The notes: a model not told the origin generated them from the sequence alone. A stretch of DNA of 64,000 nt from Microscillaceae bacterium (GCA_011390205.1 JAABSX010000011.1:30201-94200); one strand, 5' to 3'. Shown: positions 7,754 to 16,539, counted from the first letter of the stretch. Made by a program: numbers and translations.

Positions 7754-9823
7754 ATGACAAATATATCTCTTTTACGTCGCTTAATTGCTTGGTATGCTTT
7801 ACTTTTTTTGGCTTTAGGCTTGGGGGTGAGTGGCATTTACTACCAGCTCTATCACCTAAGACAGACCACACGCCAAAAAGTAACACAATACCAGTCTGTG
7901 CAAAGTACAGCATTGAACCTAGACTCAGAGTTGAGTTATGCTGCTTACCTAGGCTACAATTATCTGCTGCTAGAGCACGAATATATCTCGGCAAGGGCAA
8001 GAGGAGTCTGGGAGAATCGCCTAGAAATGTACACAGACTCACTCAGCAGACTGGCTATGGGCATCAAAGATAAAGAAACACAACGAAAAGTAGTGCAGGT
8101 CAGGCGTGATTTGGTACTGCTGCAAGAGCAATGGGAAAGTTTTTTTAAGGGAAGATTTGCATCCCCCAAAAGTGAAAATATACGGCTCAGTGAACTAGAC
8201 AAAGATTTTGACCTCAGACTCAATAAAATCAGACTAGACCTCCTCAATATCTCTGGAAGCCAAGAAACAAACTTGAAATTTGCCCTACAAGCAGTAGAAA
8301 GGAGTGCCCAACGCTCACGTGATATGAGTCTAATAGCCATTGCAGTGGCGTTTTTTGTGGGTATAATGATTACTTACATTCTACTCAAACAAGTGCTAAA
8401 AGAACAAAAACGCATGGAGGCATATGTCAAAGAACTCTTAGACGGAGAGCTACCAGCGCCTTTGCCAGAAACTTACAAAGAGACGGATTCTCTCCGAAAA
8501 TACCTCATCGAGCTCCGAAACAGCTTTGTCAGACTCAGAGACTTGGCAGAGCAGGTCGGCAAAGGTGAATTTGATACGCACATTCGTGTCTTTGCAGACA
8601 AAGGCTTGCTAGGAAAATCTCTAGCAGAGATGGGGGAGAGTTTACAGCTCATCGCTACCGAAAACCGCCGCCGAAACTGGTTCAATGAAGGTTATGCACA
8701 GTTTTCTGAAATACTCAGAAATAGCCAGCACGAAGACAAAGATTTTTATGAGGCAGTTCTTAGCTATCTTGTGGGCTACTTGGATATTCAACAAGGAGGA
8801 ATTTTTGTGCTGGATGAATCCTCAGAAGAAGAGCCCAAGCTTATCTTGAAATCTGCTTATGCCTTTGGCAGGAGTAAATACCCCGATAAATCTTTTAGAT
8901 ATGGAGAAGGACTGGTAGGCGAAACTTGGAGAGAGGGAACACTCAGAATACTGACAGAAATACCTGAAAAATACGCAGAAATTACCTCAGGATTAGGAAA
9001 ATCAAAGCCCAAATGTATCTTGCTTGCTCCACTGATTACCAATGAAGAGCTGGTAGGGGTGCTTGAGCTAGCTGCTTTTCAGCCATTTGAAACTTACCAA
9101 ATAGACTTTATCAACAGAGTGGCCGAAAGCATTTCTGCTACCATTGCCAGACTAAAAGTAGATGCTGAGACTAAAGAACTCCTCAATGAGTTTAGGCTGA
9201 TGGCAGAGAAAATGACCGCACAAGAAGAAGAAAACCGCCAAAATATGGAGGTACTTATCGATACTCAGACACAGCTCGAGCAGAAAGCACAAGAAATGCA
9301 AGCCCAACTCAAAGCCCTCGATAATTCTTTCATCAGAATGGAACTCAACAAACAAGGGCAGTTTACAAAAGTCAATGAACTTATCTCAAAAATAGCTGGC
9401 TACTCCGAGGATGAGCTCCTGGGCAAGCATTTTAGTATCTTGTTAGGGAGCAAAGGCATGGATGAAAATGCAGAAAGAGAGTGGATTAGTGTCTTGGGTG
9501 GGCAATATGTACAAGGCGAATTTAAAAGATATACCAAATCAGGACAGAGATTTTGGATTTATGAAGTGATTTACCCTATTTTTAACAAAGACGGAATCAT
9601 TGAGGTCATCAATATAGTAGGATATGACATCACCAAGCAAAAAGAACAAGAACTGAAAATCAAAGAACAACTCAGCGAACTACAAATGAGCCGCCGAGAT
9701 GTAGTCAATAGAATCCGAGAAGTAGAGGGAAAAGCCCGCAACCGAATGGAAAAAATGAAACTTGATTTCTTGGAGCAGTTGCAAGAAAAAGAAAGAATTA
9801 TCTTAGAACTAAAATCCGATTAG
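7754..9823 (+). CDS. Membrane HAMP-GAF-PAS sensor protein without output domain
   Basis: A 689-residue inner-membrane signalling protein. From the chosen ATG (7754; the frame is open from a TTG at 7733) there is a transmembrane helix at about 10-30, an extracytoplasmic region to about 190, a second helix (SLIAIAVAFFVGIMITYILL) at about 190-212, a HAMP linker to about 265, a GAF domain at about 320-475, a coiled coil, a PAS domain at about 518-630 (FTKVNELISKIAGYSEDELLGKHF to VGYDITKQ) and a C-terminal coiled coil. No histidine kinase, GGDEF, phosphatase or methyl-accepting domain is present, so any signal would have to pass to a partner protein. No partner gene is adjacent. Confidence 0.85.
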   Translation: MTNISLLRRLIAWYALLFLALGLGVSGIYYQLYHLRQTTRQKVTQYQSVQSTALNLDSELSYAAYLGYNYLLLEHEYISARARGVWENRLEMYTDSLSRLAMGIKDKETQRKVVQVRRDLVLLQEQWESFFKGRFASPKSENIRLSELDKDFDLRLNKIRLDLLNISGSQETNLKFALQAVERSAQRSRDMSLIAIAVAFFVGIMITYILLKQVLKEQKRMEAYVKELLDGELPAPLPETYKETDSLRKYLIELRNSFVRLRDLAEQVGKGEFDTHIRVFADKGLLGKSLAEMGESLQLIATENRRRNWFNEGYAQFSEILRNSQHEDKDFYEAVLSYLVGYLDIQQGGIFVLDESSEEEPKLILKSAYAFGRSKYPDKSFRYGEGLVGETWREGTLRILTEIPEKYAEITSGLGKSKPKCILLAPLITNEELVGVLELAAFQPFETYQIDFINRVAESISATIARLKVDAETKELLNEFRLMAEKMTAQEEENRQNMEVLIDTQTQLEQKAQEMQAQLKALDNSFIRMELNKQGQFTKVNELISKIAGYSEDELLGKHFSILLGSKGMDENAEREWISVLGGQYVQGEFKRYTKSGQRFWIYEVIYPIFNKDGIIEVINIVGYDITKQKEQELKIKEQLSELQMSRRDVVNRIREVEGKARNRMEKMKLDFLEQLQEKERIILELKSD

Positions 9824-10138
9824 CCACACAGTAAAGCCTAAAAACAAGCCCTGTATAAAGAATCTTGCCCCATATTACTTTATTTGAGTATCTGAGCAGA
9901 ATTTATTTTGATATATAAAAGACATGTACTAACTTCGCACTGCGAATTAGCAATTTCAGCTCCTTCTGAATCCCCCAGATTAGAAATAAAGCAAGGGTAG
10001 GTAGTCGAGCGATTTGTGCTGGTTCGCTTTTTTTGTTTCTTAGCTCTCCTTGTTTCATCTCCCATTCTTTCATTTAGTTTTGAGAATATCTGTATCTTTG
10101 CCCATATTTAATTTTTCACGATTATTACTTTTTGAGAT
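9824..10138. other. Intergenic region upstream of fsa
   Basis: 315 bp without a credible gene. A short minus-strand open frame here is basic and low-complexity and shows no family features. A -7 promoter element for the next gene lies at 10093-10100. Confidence 0.5.
10093..10100 (+). promoter_or_regulatory. -7 promoter element of fsa
   Basis: TATCTTTG matches TAnnTTTG and lies 38 bp before the ATG. No convincing -33 TTG at standard spacing. Confidence 0.45.
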
Positions 10139-10795
10139 ATGAAGTTTTTTATTGATACAGCAGACCTAGATGAAATCAAAGAAGCCAATGATTTTGGCGT
10201 GCTAGATGGCGTTACTACCAATCCCTCCTTGATGGCTAAATCAGGAATCAGTGGCAAAGACAACATTATGAAGCATTACTTTAAAATCTGCGAAATGGTA
10301 GATGGAGATGTAAGTGCCGAAGTTATCGCTACTGACCTAGCAGGGATGATTAGAGAAGGCGAAGAACTAGCCGAAATTCACCCCAACATCGTCGTAAAAA
10401 TCCCTATGATTAAAGACGGTGTAAAAGCCCTCAAATACTTCTCAGAGCAAGGCATCAAGACCAACTGCACGCTGGTATTCTCGGCAGGCCAAGCCCTGCT
10501 GGCAGCCAAAGCTGGAGCTACTTATGTATCTCCTTTCATCGGTAGGCTAGATGATGTAGGCTCTGATGGCTTGCAACTCATTGCTCAGATTGTGCAGATT
10601 TACCAAAACTACGGCTTCGAAACAGAGGTCTTGGCCGCCTCCGTAAGGCACACGATGCACCTACTGCATTGTGCCGAAATAGGTGCAAATGTAGTTACCT
10701 GCCCACTCAATGTCATCATGGACTTGCTCAAACACCCACTTACTGACATTGGGCTTGAGAAATTTCTCAGTGATTTCAAAAAAAGCAATGCCTAA
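10139..10795 (+). CDS. fsa: Transaldolase / fructose-6-phosphate aldolase family protein
   Basis: Short (218-residue) TIM-barrel aldolase of the TalC/FSA subfamily, which acts in the non-oxidative pentose phosphate pathway or cleaves fructose 6-phosphate. The start [18 protein letters not shown] and the GVTTNPSLM strand are diagnostic. The Schiff-base lysine is Lys87 in [33 protein letters not shown] and ASVRHTMH complete the barrel. Sequence alone does not separate transaldolase from FSA activity in this subfamily; in Bacteroidota it is often the only transaldolase-type enzyme. Monocistronic, followed by a long hairpin. Confidence 0.93.
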   Translation: MKFFIDTADLDEIKEANDFGVLDGVTTNPSLMAKSGISGKDNIMKHYFKICEMVDGDVSAEVIATDLAGMIREGEELAEIHPNIVVKIPMIKDGVKALKYFSEQGIKTNCTLVFSAGQALLAAKAGATYVSPFIGRLDDVGSDGLQLIAQIVQIYQNYGFETEVLAASVRHTMHLLHCAEIGANVVTCPLNVIMDLLKHPLTDIGLEKFLSDFKKSNA

Positions 10796-11429
10796 TCTAT
10801 CTATTTTTTACTAAATAGACAGACTAGCACTCAATCAGATGGTTGCACAGCCCTAGTTCAGAATAAGCTATGCAACCGTCTTTGTTTGGCTTGTGTTGGT
10901 ATCATTGATTACTGACGGCAGACTTACCCACCATCCGTTGGTGTTTGAGAAATAGTGCCGCAACTTGATGTTTGTTTATCTCCAATAAAGCCATTCCGAC
11001 ACCACCTGCATAAAAAGTGATAAAGAATATGATAAGAATTATCAATCTAATTTACAATTGTCGTAGAATCCCAGTCGGTCATATGGAAATCTAAAGGTGT
11101 ATCAAGAAACTAACGCAATAAAGCAGATGCCCACGGTATAATAAAATGACAGGGACTGTTTCGTCAGGTCATAGCACCTTACCCACAGCAGCAGTTGTTT
11201 TGAGCAAAACACTCAAGATGCTCAGCCTTGCAATCGAGAGGGCCTCCATGATACCAGACACTCCATAAAATCTCAAAAATAAACTGCCCTCCCCTACTTC
11301 ACTAAAACCTTGATTAACAATAGCTTACAAATAAAATATTATAATTTATGACCCATATCTTTCTAAGAACATCATCTTAAGTAATATTTTTTATATATTT
11401 AGGCAAAAAACTGAATACGATAAACAAAT
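10796..11429. other. 634-bp intergenic region, possibly decayed coding sequence
   Basis: No intact gene. After the fsa terminator, the minus strand has short open stretches that look coding-like. Around 11050-10905 one reads a hydrophobic segment (IILIIFFITFYAGGVGMALL) and then a basic tail, ending in a stop. No plausible ATG, ribosome binding site or family match was seen. It may be a decayed membrane-protein gene or chance. Confidence 0.3.
10837..10881 (+). terminator. Long hairpin after fsa
   Basis: 15-position stem (10837-10851 with 10867-10881, one mismatch and one G-U pair), 15-nt loop, followed by TTGTTT. A likely terminator despite the broken U tract. Confidence 0.6.
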
Positions 11430-12503
11430 ATGACTATGCCCGAAACCTTAGATATTTTAATACAACCTGTTGCCCAATCACGCATTGAAGAAGTAGATTT
11501 TCAAAACTTAGTGTTTGGGCGTACTTTCTCCGACCACATGTTCATCGCCGAATATGACCAAGGTCAGTGGCAAGATTTAAGAATCGTGCCTTATGGCAAA
11601 ATAGGGCTAGACCCTGCCCTGATGGCATTGCATTACGGGCAATCTATCTTTGAGGGGATGAAAGCCTTTCGCACTGATGAAGGAAAAACAGTACTCTTTC
11701 GCCCCGAAAAAAACTGGGCAAGGATGAATAAATCTGCTCGAAGAATGTGCATGCCCGAACTGCCCGAGGAGGTCTTTATGGGAGGAATCAAACAATTGAT
11801 ACAGATGGACCAAGCTTGGATTCCTACACAAGAAGGCTCTAGCTTATACATCCGTCCGTTTATGTTTGCAAGTGATGAATACATCGGGATGCGTCCTTCC
11901 GAAAAATATTTATTTGTCGTGTTTACTTGCCCTGTAGCAGCTTATTATGCCAATCCTGTGCGTGTCAAGATTGAAAGTCATTTTGTGAGAGCAGCCGAAG
12001 GAGGCATCGGCGCAGCAAAAACTGCTGGTAACTATGCAGCCTCGATGTATCCCGCACAGCTTGCCCAAAAAGCAGGCTATGATCAGCTCGTCTGGACAGA
12101 TGCCAAAACGCACGAATTTGTAGAAGAATCTGGCACTATGAACCTAGGCTTTGTAATCAATGGGAATTTTATAACCCCACCCACAGGAGATACCATCCTA
12201 GACGGAATCACCAGAATGAGTGTGCTACAGCTTGCCAAAGATTTTGGACTCGGAGTAGAAGAACGCAGAGTATCTGTCAAAGAAATCATACAGGCACACC
12301 AAAACGGACATTTAGAAGAGGCCTTCGGTATCGGTACTGCAGCCACTATCTCACCAGTGCAGTGCATAGGCTATGAAGGGCAAGACTACGAACTTGCTCC
12401 ACTGACTGAACAAAGCTTTGGGATGAGGGCAAAAAAATACCTGACTGACCTGTGCAAAGGAAGGGTAAAAGACAATCATAAATGGATGACAGAAGTAGCC
12501 TAG
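11430..12503 (+). CDS. ilvE: Branched-chain amino acid aminotransferase
   Basis: Fold-type IV PLP enzyme (357 residues) that transfers amino groups between glutamate and the keto acids of leucine, isoleucine and valine. Visible are HYGQSIFEGMKAFR (residues 68-81), the PLP lysine Lys197 in GGIGAAKTAGNYAAS, and the phosphate-binding ESGTMNLGFV and GITRMSVLQLA segments. Length and motif order match the long class of BCATs. The ATG at 11430 follows an A/T-rich stretch. No other ilv or leu genes lie nearby; a terminator follows within 45 bp. Confidence 0.95.
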   Translation: MTMPETLDILIQPVAQSRIEEVDFQNLVFGRTFSDHMFIAEYDQGQWQDLRIVPYGKIGLDPALMALHYGQSIFEGMKAFRTDEGKTVLFRPEKNWARMNKSARRMCMPELPEEVFMGGIKQLIQMDQAWIPTQEGSSLYIRPFMFASDEYIGMRPSEKYLFVVFTCPVAAYYANPVRVKIESHFVRAAEGGIGAAKTAGNYAASMYPAQLAQKAGYDQLVWTDAKTHEFVEESGTMNLGFVINGNFITPPTGDTILDGITRMSVLQLAKDFGLGVEERRVSVKEIIQAHQNGHLEEAFGIGTAATISPVQCIGYEGQDYELAPLTEQSFGMRAKKYLTDLCKGRVKDNHKWMTEVA

Positions 12504-12544
12504 AAAATCTCTCTGCTTTCTATCTTCACCTTTCAATAAAACAA

Positions 12545-12587
12545 AAGACACGCTGCTCCTCCAAAAAAGTAGCGTGTCTTCTTTTTA
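12545..12587 (+). terminator. Terminator after ilvE
   Basis: 10-bp perfect stem AAGACACGCT (12545-12554) with AGCGTGTCTT (12571-12580), then CTTTTT. It lies in the upstream open extension of the next frame, supporting the later start of that gene at 12629. Confidence 0.8.
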
Positions 12588-12628
12588 TACGTTGCACCTA
12601 TTTTTACAAACATTCACTACCCCAAAAT

Positions 12629-13675
12629 ATGCCTGACAAGAATACAGCGCTCATACCCCAATTTCAGCAAAAACAACACAAGAAATTAAGCAAAGAAGAA
12701 ACTTATTTTAATGAAAGGGTACATCAGATTAAAGAACTCAAAGAATATATCCAAAAAGCTAAAGACATCACCGATGAGTTTGACAGACTCAATCAGACAG
12801 AACTTATGCCCATCTTCCATAAAATCACCAAGCAAAAAATTAAGTTTATTCAGATTTTAGATAAAAATTACTCGTCCGATTTTTTCCGAAAAAAAGAGAA
12901 AGAAAAAATAGCTTGCCTTATCTTAGATGAGATAGACCAACTACCAGATTTAGCCCCTGATTTAGAGTCTATCAAACAGAAATATGCAGACCTTGGCTAC
13001 CTGACAAACACAGCAAAGCCACCCAATACAGAAGATACACCCACACAAACTGCCAATGATGATGCGCACGATGATTTTTTGTTTGATGACTTTTTTGATG
13101 CCCTCTCACAAGAAAAAAATGACCACCACACAAGAAAAATAAATAAGTCATCAGAAAAACAAGTGAAAAAATCAGAAAATGAAAAACAACTCAACAAGAC
13201 CATACGAACACTCTACACCGAACTCATCAAAGTGCTGCACCCCGACCGTGAAAGTGATGAAGAAATAAAACTAGCAAAAACCGAAATCATGAAAAATGTG
13301 ACGGAGGCATACAAAAAAAGAGATTATTTTGGACTCATGCAGTTACAAATAGCATATCTACAAGGACTGGGAGGCAAAAATCTACAAGAAACACCCAAAG
13401 AAACCCTCCAGCAATACAATAAAATCTTGCTCAACCAAAAAAAAGCACTCGAAACAGAATGGAACAGACTAAGCAGCCCCCGCTCTGCTTTAGGTACGCT
13501 CATAGGGGAGGCCGTCAAAAATAAAAGTTATTTGTACTATAAAATTAATATGGAAAAATCACAAATGAAAAAACACATCCAGCAGCTAAAACACAATAAT
13601 TTACTCTTTGAGCAAGATAAAAGATACATCACTCAGTATTTAGAAAGCATAGACTTAGATGATTTTGAGGATTAA
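12629..13675 (+). CDS. J-domain-like protein of unknown function
   Basis: A 348-residue lysine- and glutamate-rich protein. A J-domain-like helical hairpin lies at about residues 185-245: TLYTELIKVLHPDRESDEE carries an HPD tripeptide (His204), followed by a helix like helix III of DnaJ (AKTEIMKNVTEAYKKRDYFGLMQLQ). Before it is a charged linker, and a helical tail follows it. No glycine-rich or zinc-finger region is present, so it is not DnaJ itself; it probably recruits an Hsp70 to one target. I use the ATG at 12629 because the longer frame reads through the ilvE terminator. Monocistronic. Confidence 0.75.
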   Translation: MPDKNTALIPQFQQKQHKKLSKEETYFNERVHQIKELKEYIQKAKDITDEFDRLNQTELMPIFHKITKQKIKFIQILDKNYSSDFFRKKEKEKIACLILDEIDQLPDLAPDLESIKQKYADLGYLTNTAKPPNTEDTPTQTANDDAHDDFLFDDFFDALSQEKNDHHTRKINKSSEKQVKKSENEKQLNKTIRTLYTELIKVLHPDRESDEEIKLAKTEIMKNVTEAYKKRDYFGLMQLQIAYLQGLGGKNLQETPKETLQQYNKILLNQKKALETEWNRLSSPRSALGTLIGEAVKNKSYLYYKINMEKSQMKKHIQQLKHNNLLFEQDKRYITQYLESIDLDDFED

Positions 13676-13734
13676 AAACGCTCCACTATAAGTCATAAAA
13701 AATGGGCTGCCAGTCTAACCTTCCGACAGCCCGA

Positions 13735-13807
13735 TACTAACAACAGGAGTTGAACCTGCGTCCCTCTGCGTGACGGGCAGAAGCTCTACCAACTGAGCTA
13801 TGTTAGT
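13735..13807 (-). tRNA. Atypical tRNA-Asp(GTC)-like gene with C33
   Basis: Complete cloverleaf on the minus strand: acceptor ACTAACA/TGTTAGT (7 bp), D arm GCTC-AGTTGGTA-GAGC, anticodon stem TCTGC/GCAGA around loop CCGTCAC, variable GGGAC, T arm GCAGG-TTCAACT-CCTGT, discriminator A. The anticodon would be GTC (Asp), but the universal U33 is C and the discriminator is A rather than the G expected for tRNA-Asp. All stems are intact, so it is folded and perhaps expressed; whether it works as a tRNA is uncertain. No CCA is encoded. Confidence 0.7.
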
Positions 13808-13841
13808 GGTGCTGCCAATGCAGCGATTGATTTTTCAGGGC

Positions 13842-13974
13842 ATCTACCCCCACTTTTTACATTGTCGCCTTTGCTCTGCCACTGAGCTATGCCCCGATAA
13901 ATTAGAATGAAAGTACATAAAGTCGGGGCACATGGAATCGAACCACGGCACCAGGCAATTGGTAGTTTGTAGAT
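13842..13974 (-). other. Two tRNA halves in reversed order (permuted tRNA-like element)
   Basis: Read on the minus strand, a 3' half comes first: TGCCT, GGTGC, T arm CGTGG-TTCGATT-CCATG, acceptor strand TGCCCCG and A (13957-13923). A 26-nt linker follows, then a 5' half: CGGGGCA, TA, D arm GCTC-AGTGGCA-GAGC, A, AAGGC (13896-13867). The acceptor strands match over 7 bp, and the anticodon-stem strands match over 4-5 bp. Outside both halves, ATCTAC (13974-13969) can pair with GTAGAT (13847-13842). No normal 5' half precedes the T arm and no T arm follows the D arm. No anticodon loop with U33 can be built, so it may be two decayed tandem tRNAs or a permuted tRNA-like RNA. Confidence 0.5.
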
Positions 13975-13975
13975 T

Positions 13976-14371
13976 ATCAAGAAAAACCGTTAAGTCTTAC
14001 ACTACGGAACGAAACACTGAGGCTTATCTCTGGAAAGTTTTGTTACATCAAATCCCAGAAGTTTATTTGACAATAAATCAAAAGCTGAGGCTATTTCCGT
14101 GAGTACAAAATTAAGTAAAAATATCATATAATTTTAGTCGAGTCATCACTCAAAATATATAAAGTAGATTACATTATCCATTTACTTGTGTTTGTGATAA
14201 AAAATAAGTATCTTCATAATGGATTTAGAGAAGAAGTAACAGTATAATTTTGTTTTAGAAAAGTTAAGCATTGATTTTATCAAAACAAATTTACCCATTC
14301 AAATCGTTTTGTGTATTGTGTTTTTCTATGTCACTTATCACCACCGTTTGAATATTAAGAGAAAGACAATT
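13976..14371. other. Intergenic region before the aspartyl protease gene
   Basis: About 395 AT-rich bases between the tRNA-like patch and the protease start. No gene, no convincing repeat and no clear promoter box seen. Confidence 0.4.
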
Positions 14372-15613
14372 ATGAAGAAAATATTCATTCCTTTGCTACT
14401 TGCTTGTGGGCTTCTTTCTCTTAGCCTGCCTGCCTCCGCACAGTTAGACTTTATAGGCTTTCACTTTAAGTCTGATAAAAGAAAAAAGGTCAGTTTTGAC
14501 TTTGAGTTGCACAATAATTTAATGGTAATTCAGATAGCTGTCAATCATTTAGATACACTCAACTTTGTGGTAGATACAGGAGTAGGCTATACACTTATTA
14601 CTGACCCTGAAGTGATGAAGCAGCTCAATTTGATTTGCTACAGACAGATACGAGTAGCAGGTGCAGGAGTAGGCGAAGAGCTACACGGCTGCATCACCAA
14701 TGTAAAATCCATTGGTTTTGGTGGGATAGAATCTGTCAATCATAACCTAGTGGTGCTAGAGCGGGATGTGCTGCATTTGTCTAGGTATGCAGGCACAAAG
14801 ATTCACGGACTGATAGGCTATGATTTATTTAGCCGTTTTGTAGTAAAAATAGATTATACCAGAAAAAGAATTACCTTCTATGACCCGCAGCACTTCCGAT
14901 ACCAAGGGCGGGGTGAGCGTTTTCCTTTAAGCATCGAAGAGATGAAACCCTACATACAGGCAGAGGCAGTCCTCTCCGCTGGCAATACTCCCCTGAAGCT
15001 TGTCATAGACACAGGAGCAGGACACTCTCTCTCACTTGAACAGGGAGCACACCCTAATATTCAGATTCCGAGCAATCACATCTCGTCTAGCCTAGGTATG
15101 ACACTCAGTGGCATGGTGCAGGGAGCCATAGGGCGGGTTCAAGAGTTTAGGATTGGCTCTTATGAGATGCAAAAAGTAATTACTTCTTTTCCTGATTCTT
15201 CTTCTATGAGGCACATCAAAGGCATTCATAACAGGCAAGGAAACCTAGGCCTTGGTGTGCTCAGAAGATTTTTATTGATTTTGAATTACCCACACCAAGA
15301 GCTCATCTTGAAGCCCAACAAGCACTTCAAAGAACCTTTTGAATTTAATACCAGTGGCATAGACCTCATAGCCGATACGCCAGATTATAAAATTATCAAG
15401 ATAGGTGCAGTCAGAGAAAACTCCCCCGCCGACGAGGTAGATGTCAGAGCCGGAGATGAAGTCATTTCTATTGATAATTATGTCTGCAGTCAGTTAAGCC
15501 TAAATGAGGCATATAAAATACTCAATAAAAAAGAAGGTCGCAAAACACTCTTGCTGATTAGGAGAAAGGGCTATTTACTAATGAGAGAAATTAAACTTAG
15601 GCAACCTATCTAG
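14372..15613 (+). CDS. Retropepsin-like aspartyl protease with C-terminal PDZ domain
   Basis: A 413-residue exported protein. A signal peptide (MKKIFIPLLLACGLLSLSLPASA) ends near residue 24. Two aspartyl-protease repeats follow, with catalytic motifs FVVDTGVGYT and LVIDTGAGHSLS, each the DTG of a retropepsin half, so one chain supplies both halves. A PDZ domain is at the C-terminus (ENSPADEVDVRAGDEVISIDN). This architecture is common in Bacteroidota, but substrates are unknown; a periplasmic protein- or peptide-cleaving role is inferred. The frame is open from 14309, but the ATG at 14372 gives the clean signal peptide. A terminator follows the stop. Confidence 0.88.
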   Translation: MKKIFIPLLLACGLLSLSLPASAQLDFIGFHFKSDKRKKVSFDFELHNNLMVIQIAVNHLDTLNFVVDTGVGYTLITDPEVMKQLNLICYRQIRVAGAGVGEELHGCITNVKSIGFGGIESVNHNLVVLERDVLHLSRYAGTKIHGLIGYDLFSRFVVKIDYTRKRITFYDPQHFRYQGRGERFPLSIEEMKPYIQAEAVLSAGNTPLKLVIDTGAGHSLSLEQGAHPNIQIPSNHISSSLGMTLSGMVQGAIGRVQEFRIGSYEMQKVITSFPDSSSMRHIKGIHNRQGNLGLGVLRRFLLILNYPHQELILKPNKHFKEPFEFNTSGIDLIADTPDYKIIKIGAVRENSPADEVDVRAGDEVISIDNYVCSQLSLNEAYKILNKKEGRKTLLLIRRKGYLLMREIKLRQPI

Positions 15614-15620
15614 AGGCACT

Positions 15621-15650
15621 AAAGCCCAATAAAACGAATTATTGGGCTTT
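15621..15650. terminator. Terminator between the protease gene and rpmB
   Basis: 12-bp perfect stem AAAGCCCAATAA (15621-15632) with 15639-15650 and a 6-nt loop. A-rich and T-rich flanks fit use from both convergent genes. Confidence 0.7.
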
Positions 15651-15689
15651 GGGATTTTGGCCAACCAGCCAGTGTCTTCTATCAAAGGT

Positions 15690-15938
15690 TTAGAGCTTTA
15701 CGTGGCTCAAACGACCCGCAGCTTTTGCTTCTTTGATGACGATTTCAATACCTTTTTTATTAATGGTACGAAGTGCTTGACTTGATACTTTTAATGTAAC
15801 CCACTCACCCGAACTTGGCAAGAAGAAACGCTTCTTGTGTAAGTTAGGATAAAACTTACGACGGGTTTTATTATTTGCGTGAGAAACATTGTTTCCTGAT
15901 TGGGTGCTTTTTCCAGTAATTTCACAAACTCTTGCCAT
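15690..15938 (-). CDS. rpmB: 50S ribosomal protein L28
   Basis: L28 (82 residues), a basic large-subunit protein. [20 protein letters not shown] is the classic start, followed by [15 protein letters not shown] and a C-terminal [16 protein letters not shown]. In many Bacteroidota rpmB is followed by rpmG and a short DUF4295 protein; here the next feature is a terminator, so rpmB is alone. A -7 element TATATTTG lies upstream. Confidence 0.96.
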   Translation of the reverse strand: MARVCEITGKSTQSGNNVSHANNKTRRKFYPNLHKKRFFLPSSGEWVTLKVSSQALRTINKKGIEIVIKEAKAAGRLSHVKL

Positions 15939-15978
15939 GATGCTATGATTTTTTTATGACGAAATCGAAAATAGTGTG

Positions 15979-15986
15979 CAAATATA
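15979..15986 (-). promoter_or_regulatory. -7 promoter element of rpmB
   Basis: Minus-strand TATATTTG, 40 bp before the rpmB ATG; no clear -33 TTG. Confidence 0.45.
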
Positions 15987-16083
15987 GTAAATCTTTTGAT
16001 TTTATCTAAGCCTTGGCTCAAAAAGATAAGGAACTGCTCCAAAACTCAGCAACTAAACCTCCATCATCTTGTCTTCCATTGCA

Positions 16084-16539
16084 TCAAGATTGTACTTCGG
16101 GGCTAATAAGCCATTCCATTGCCTTTTCTATCTCTTTAAAATGCCTGCTAAGCATGGTGCTTTTTCCGAGTTTCTGCTCTTGTGCTTTATAAATAGATTG
16201 TAAGGATATTTTAGAAGATAACTCAGCATAGAATCTATCGGAGAGAACCACCGCAGTACGTGTAGATTTTGCGAAGGGAAGCCTGTCTATTGCCAAGAGA
16301 GACCAAGTCTCTTTAAACCACTTCACACCATCAGGTGGAAGCACTTTTAAATCACGCTCATCATTGAGCCATTTGGTGATTTTGTACTCCTCAGCAGCAT
16401 CTAGTGCATTGAGCCATAGTTCTTGTAAAATCCCTAAAGGCGGTGCACCAGTAGCACGGATGACAAGTATATTTTCATTTTCTAGCAATTCTAAGGTATA
16501 GCATCGGTTTTCAAAAAGTGGTTTTGGAGTTTCTTTCAT
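16084..16539 (-). CDS. STAS/SpoIIAA-like hypothetical protein
   Basis: A 151-residue cytoplasmic protein. The pattern of a short first strand pair (YTLELLENENILVIRATG), a long helix, then KWFKETWSLLAIDRLPFAKSTRTAVVLSDRF and a final helix ending AMEWLI resembles the small STAS/SEC14-like proteins of Cytophagales, but I am not certain of the family. The reading frame extends upstream to 16599, but that part is hydrophobic and family-poor; the ATG at 16539 is chosen. It lies downstream of the GT4 gene on the same strand. Function unknown. Confidence 0.6.
   Translation of the reverse strand: MKETPKPLFENRCYTLELLENENILVIRATGAPPLGILQELWLNALDAAEEYKITKWLNDERDLKVLPPDGVKWFKETWSLLAIDRLPFAKSTRTAVVLSDRFYAELSSKISLQSIYKAQEQKLGKSTMLSRHFKEIEKAMEWLISPEVQS

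Noticed and set aside
9880..10065. A 61-residue minus-strand open frame
   Set aside because: Low-complexity basic start, no ribosome binding site or similarity; treated as intergenic.
13798..13980. A 60-residue minus-strand open frame across the tRNA patch, ending in AALAAPLT
   Set aside because: It spans clear tRNA-derived sequence. The AALAA-like end recalls a tmRNA tag, but tmRNA tags end at LAA followed by a stop, and the 5' half has a true tRNA D arm, which tmRNA lacks.
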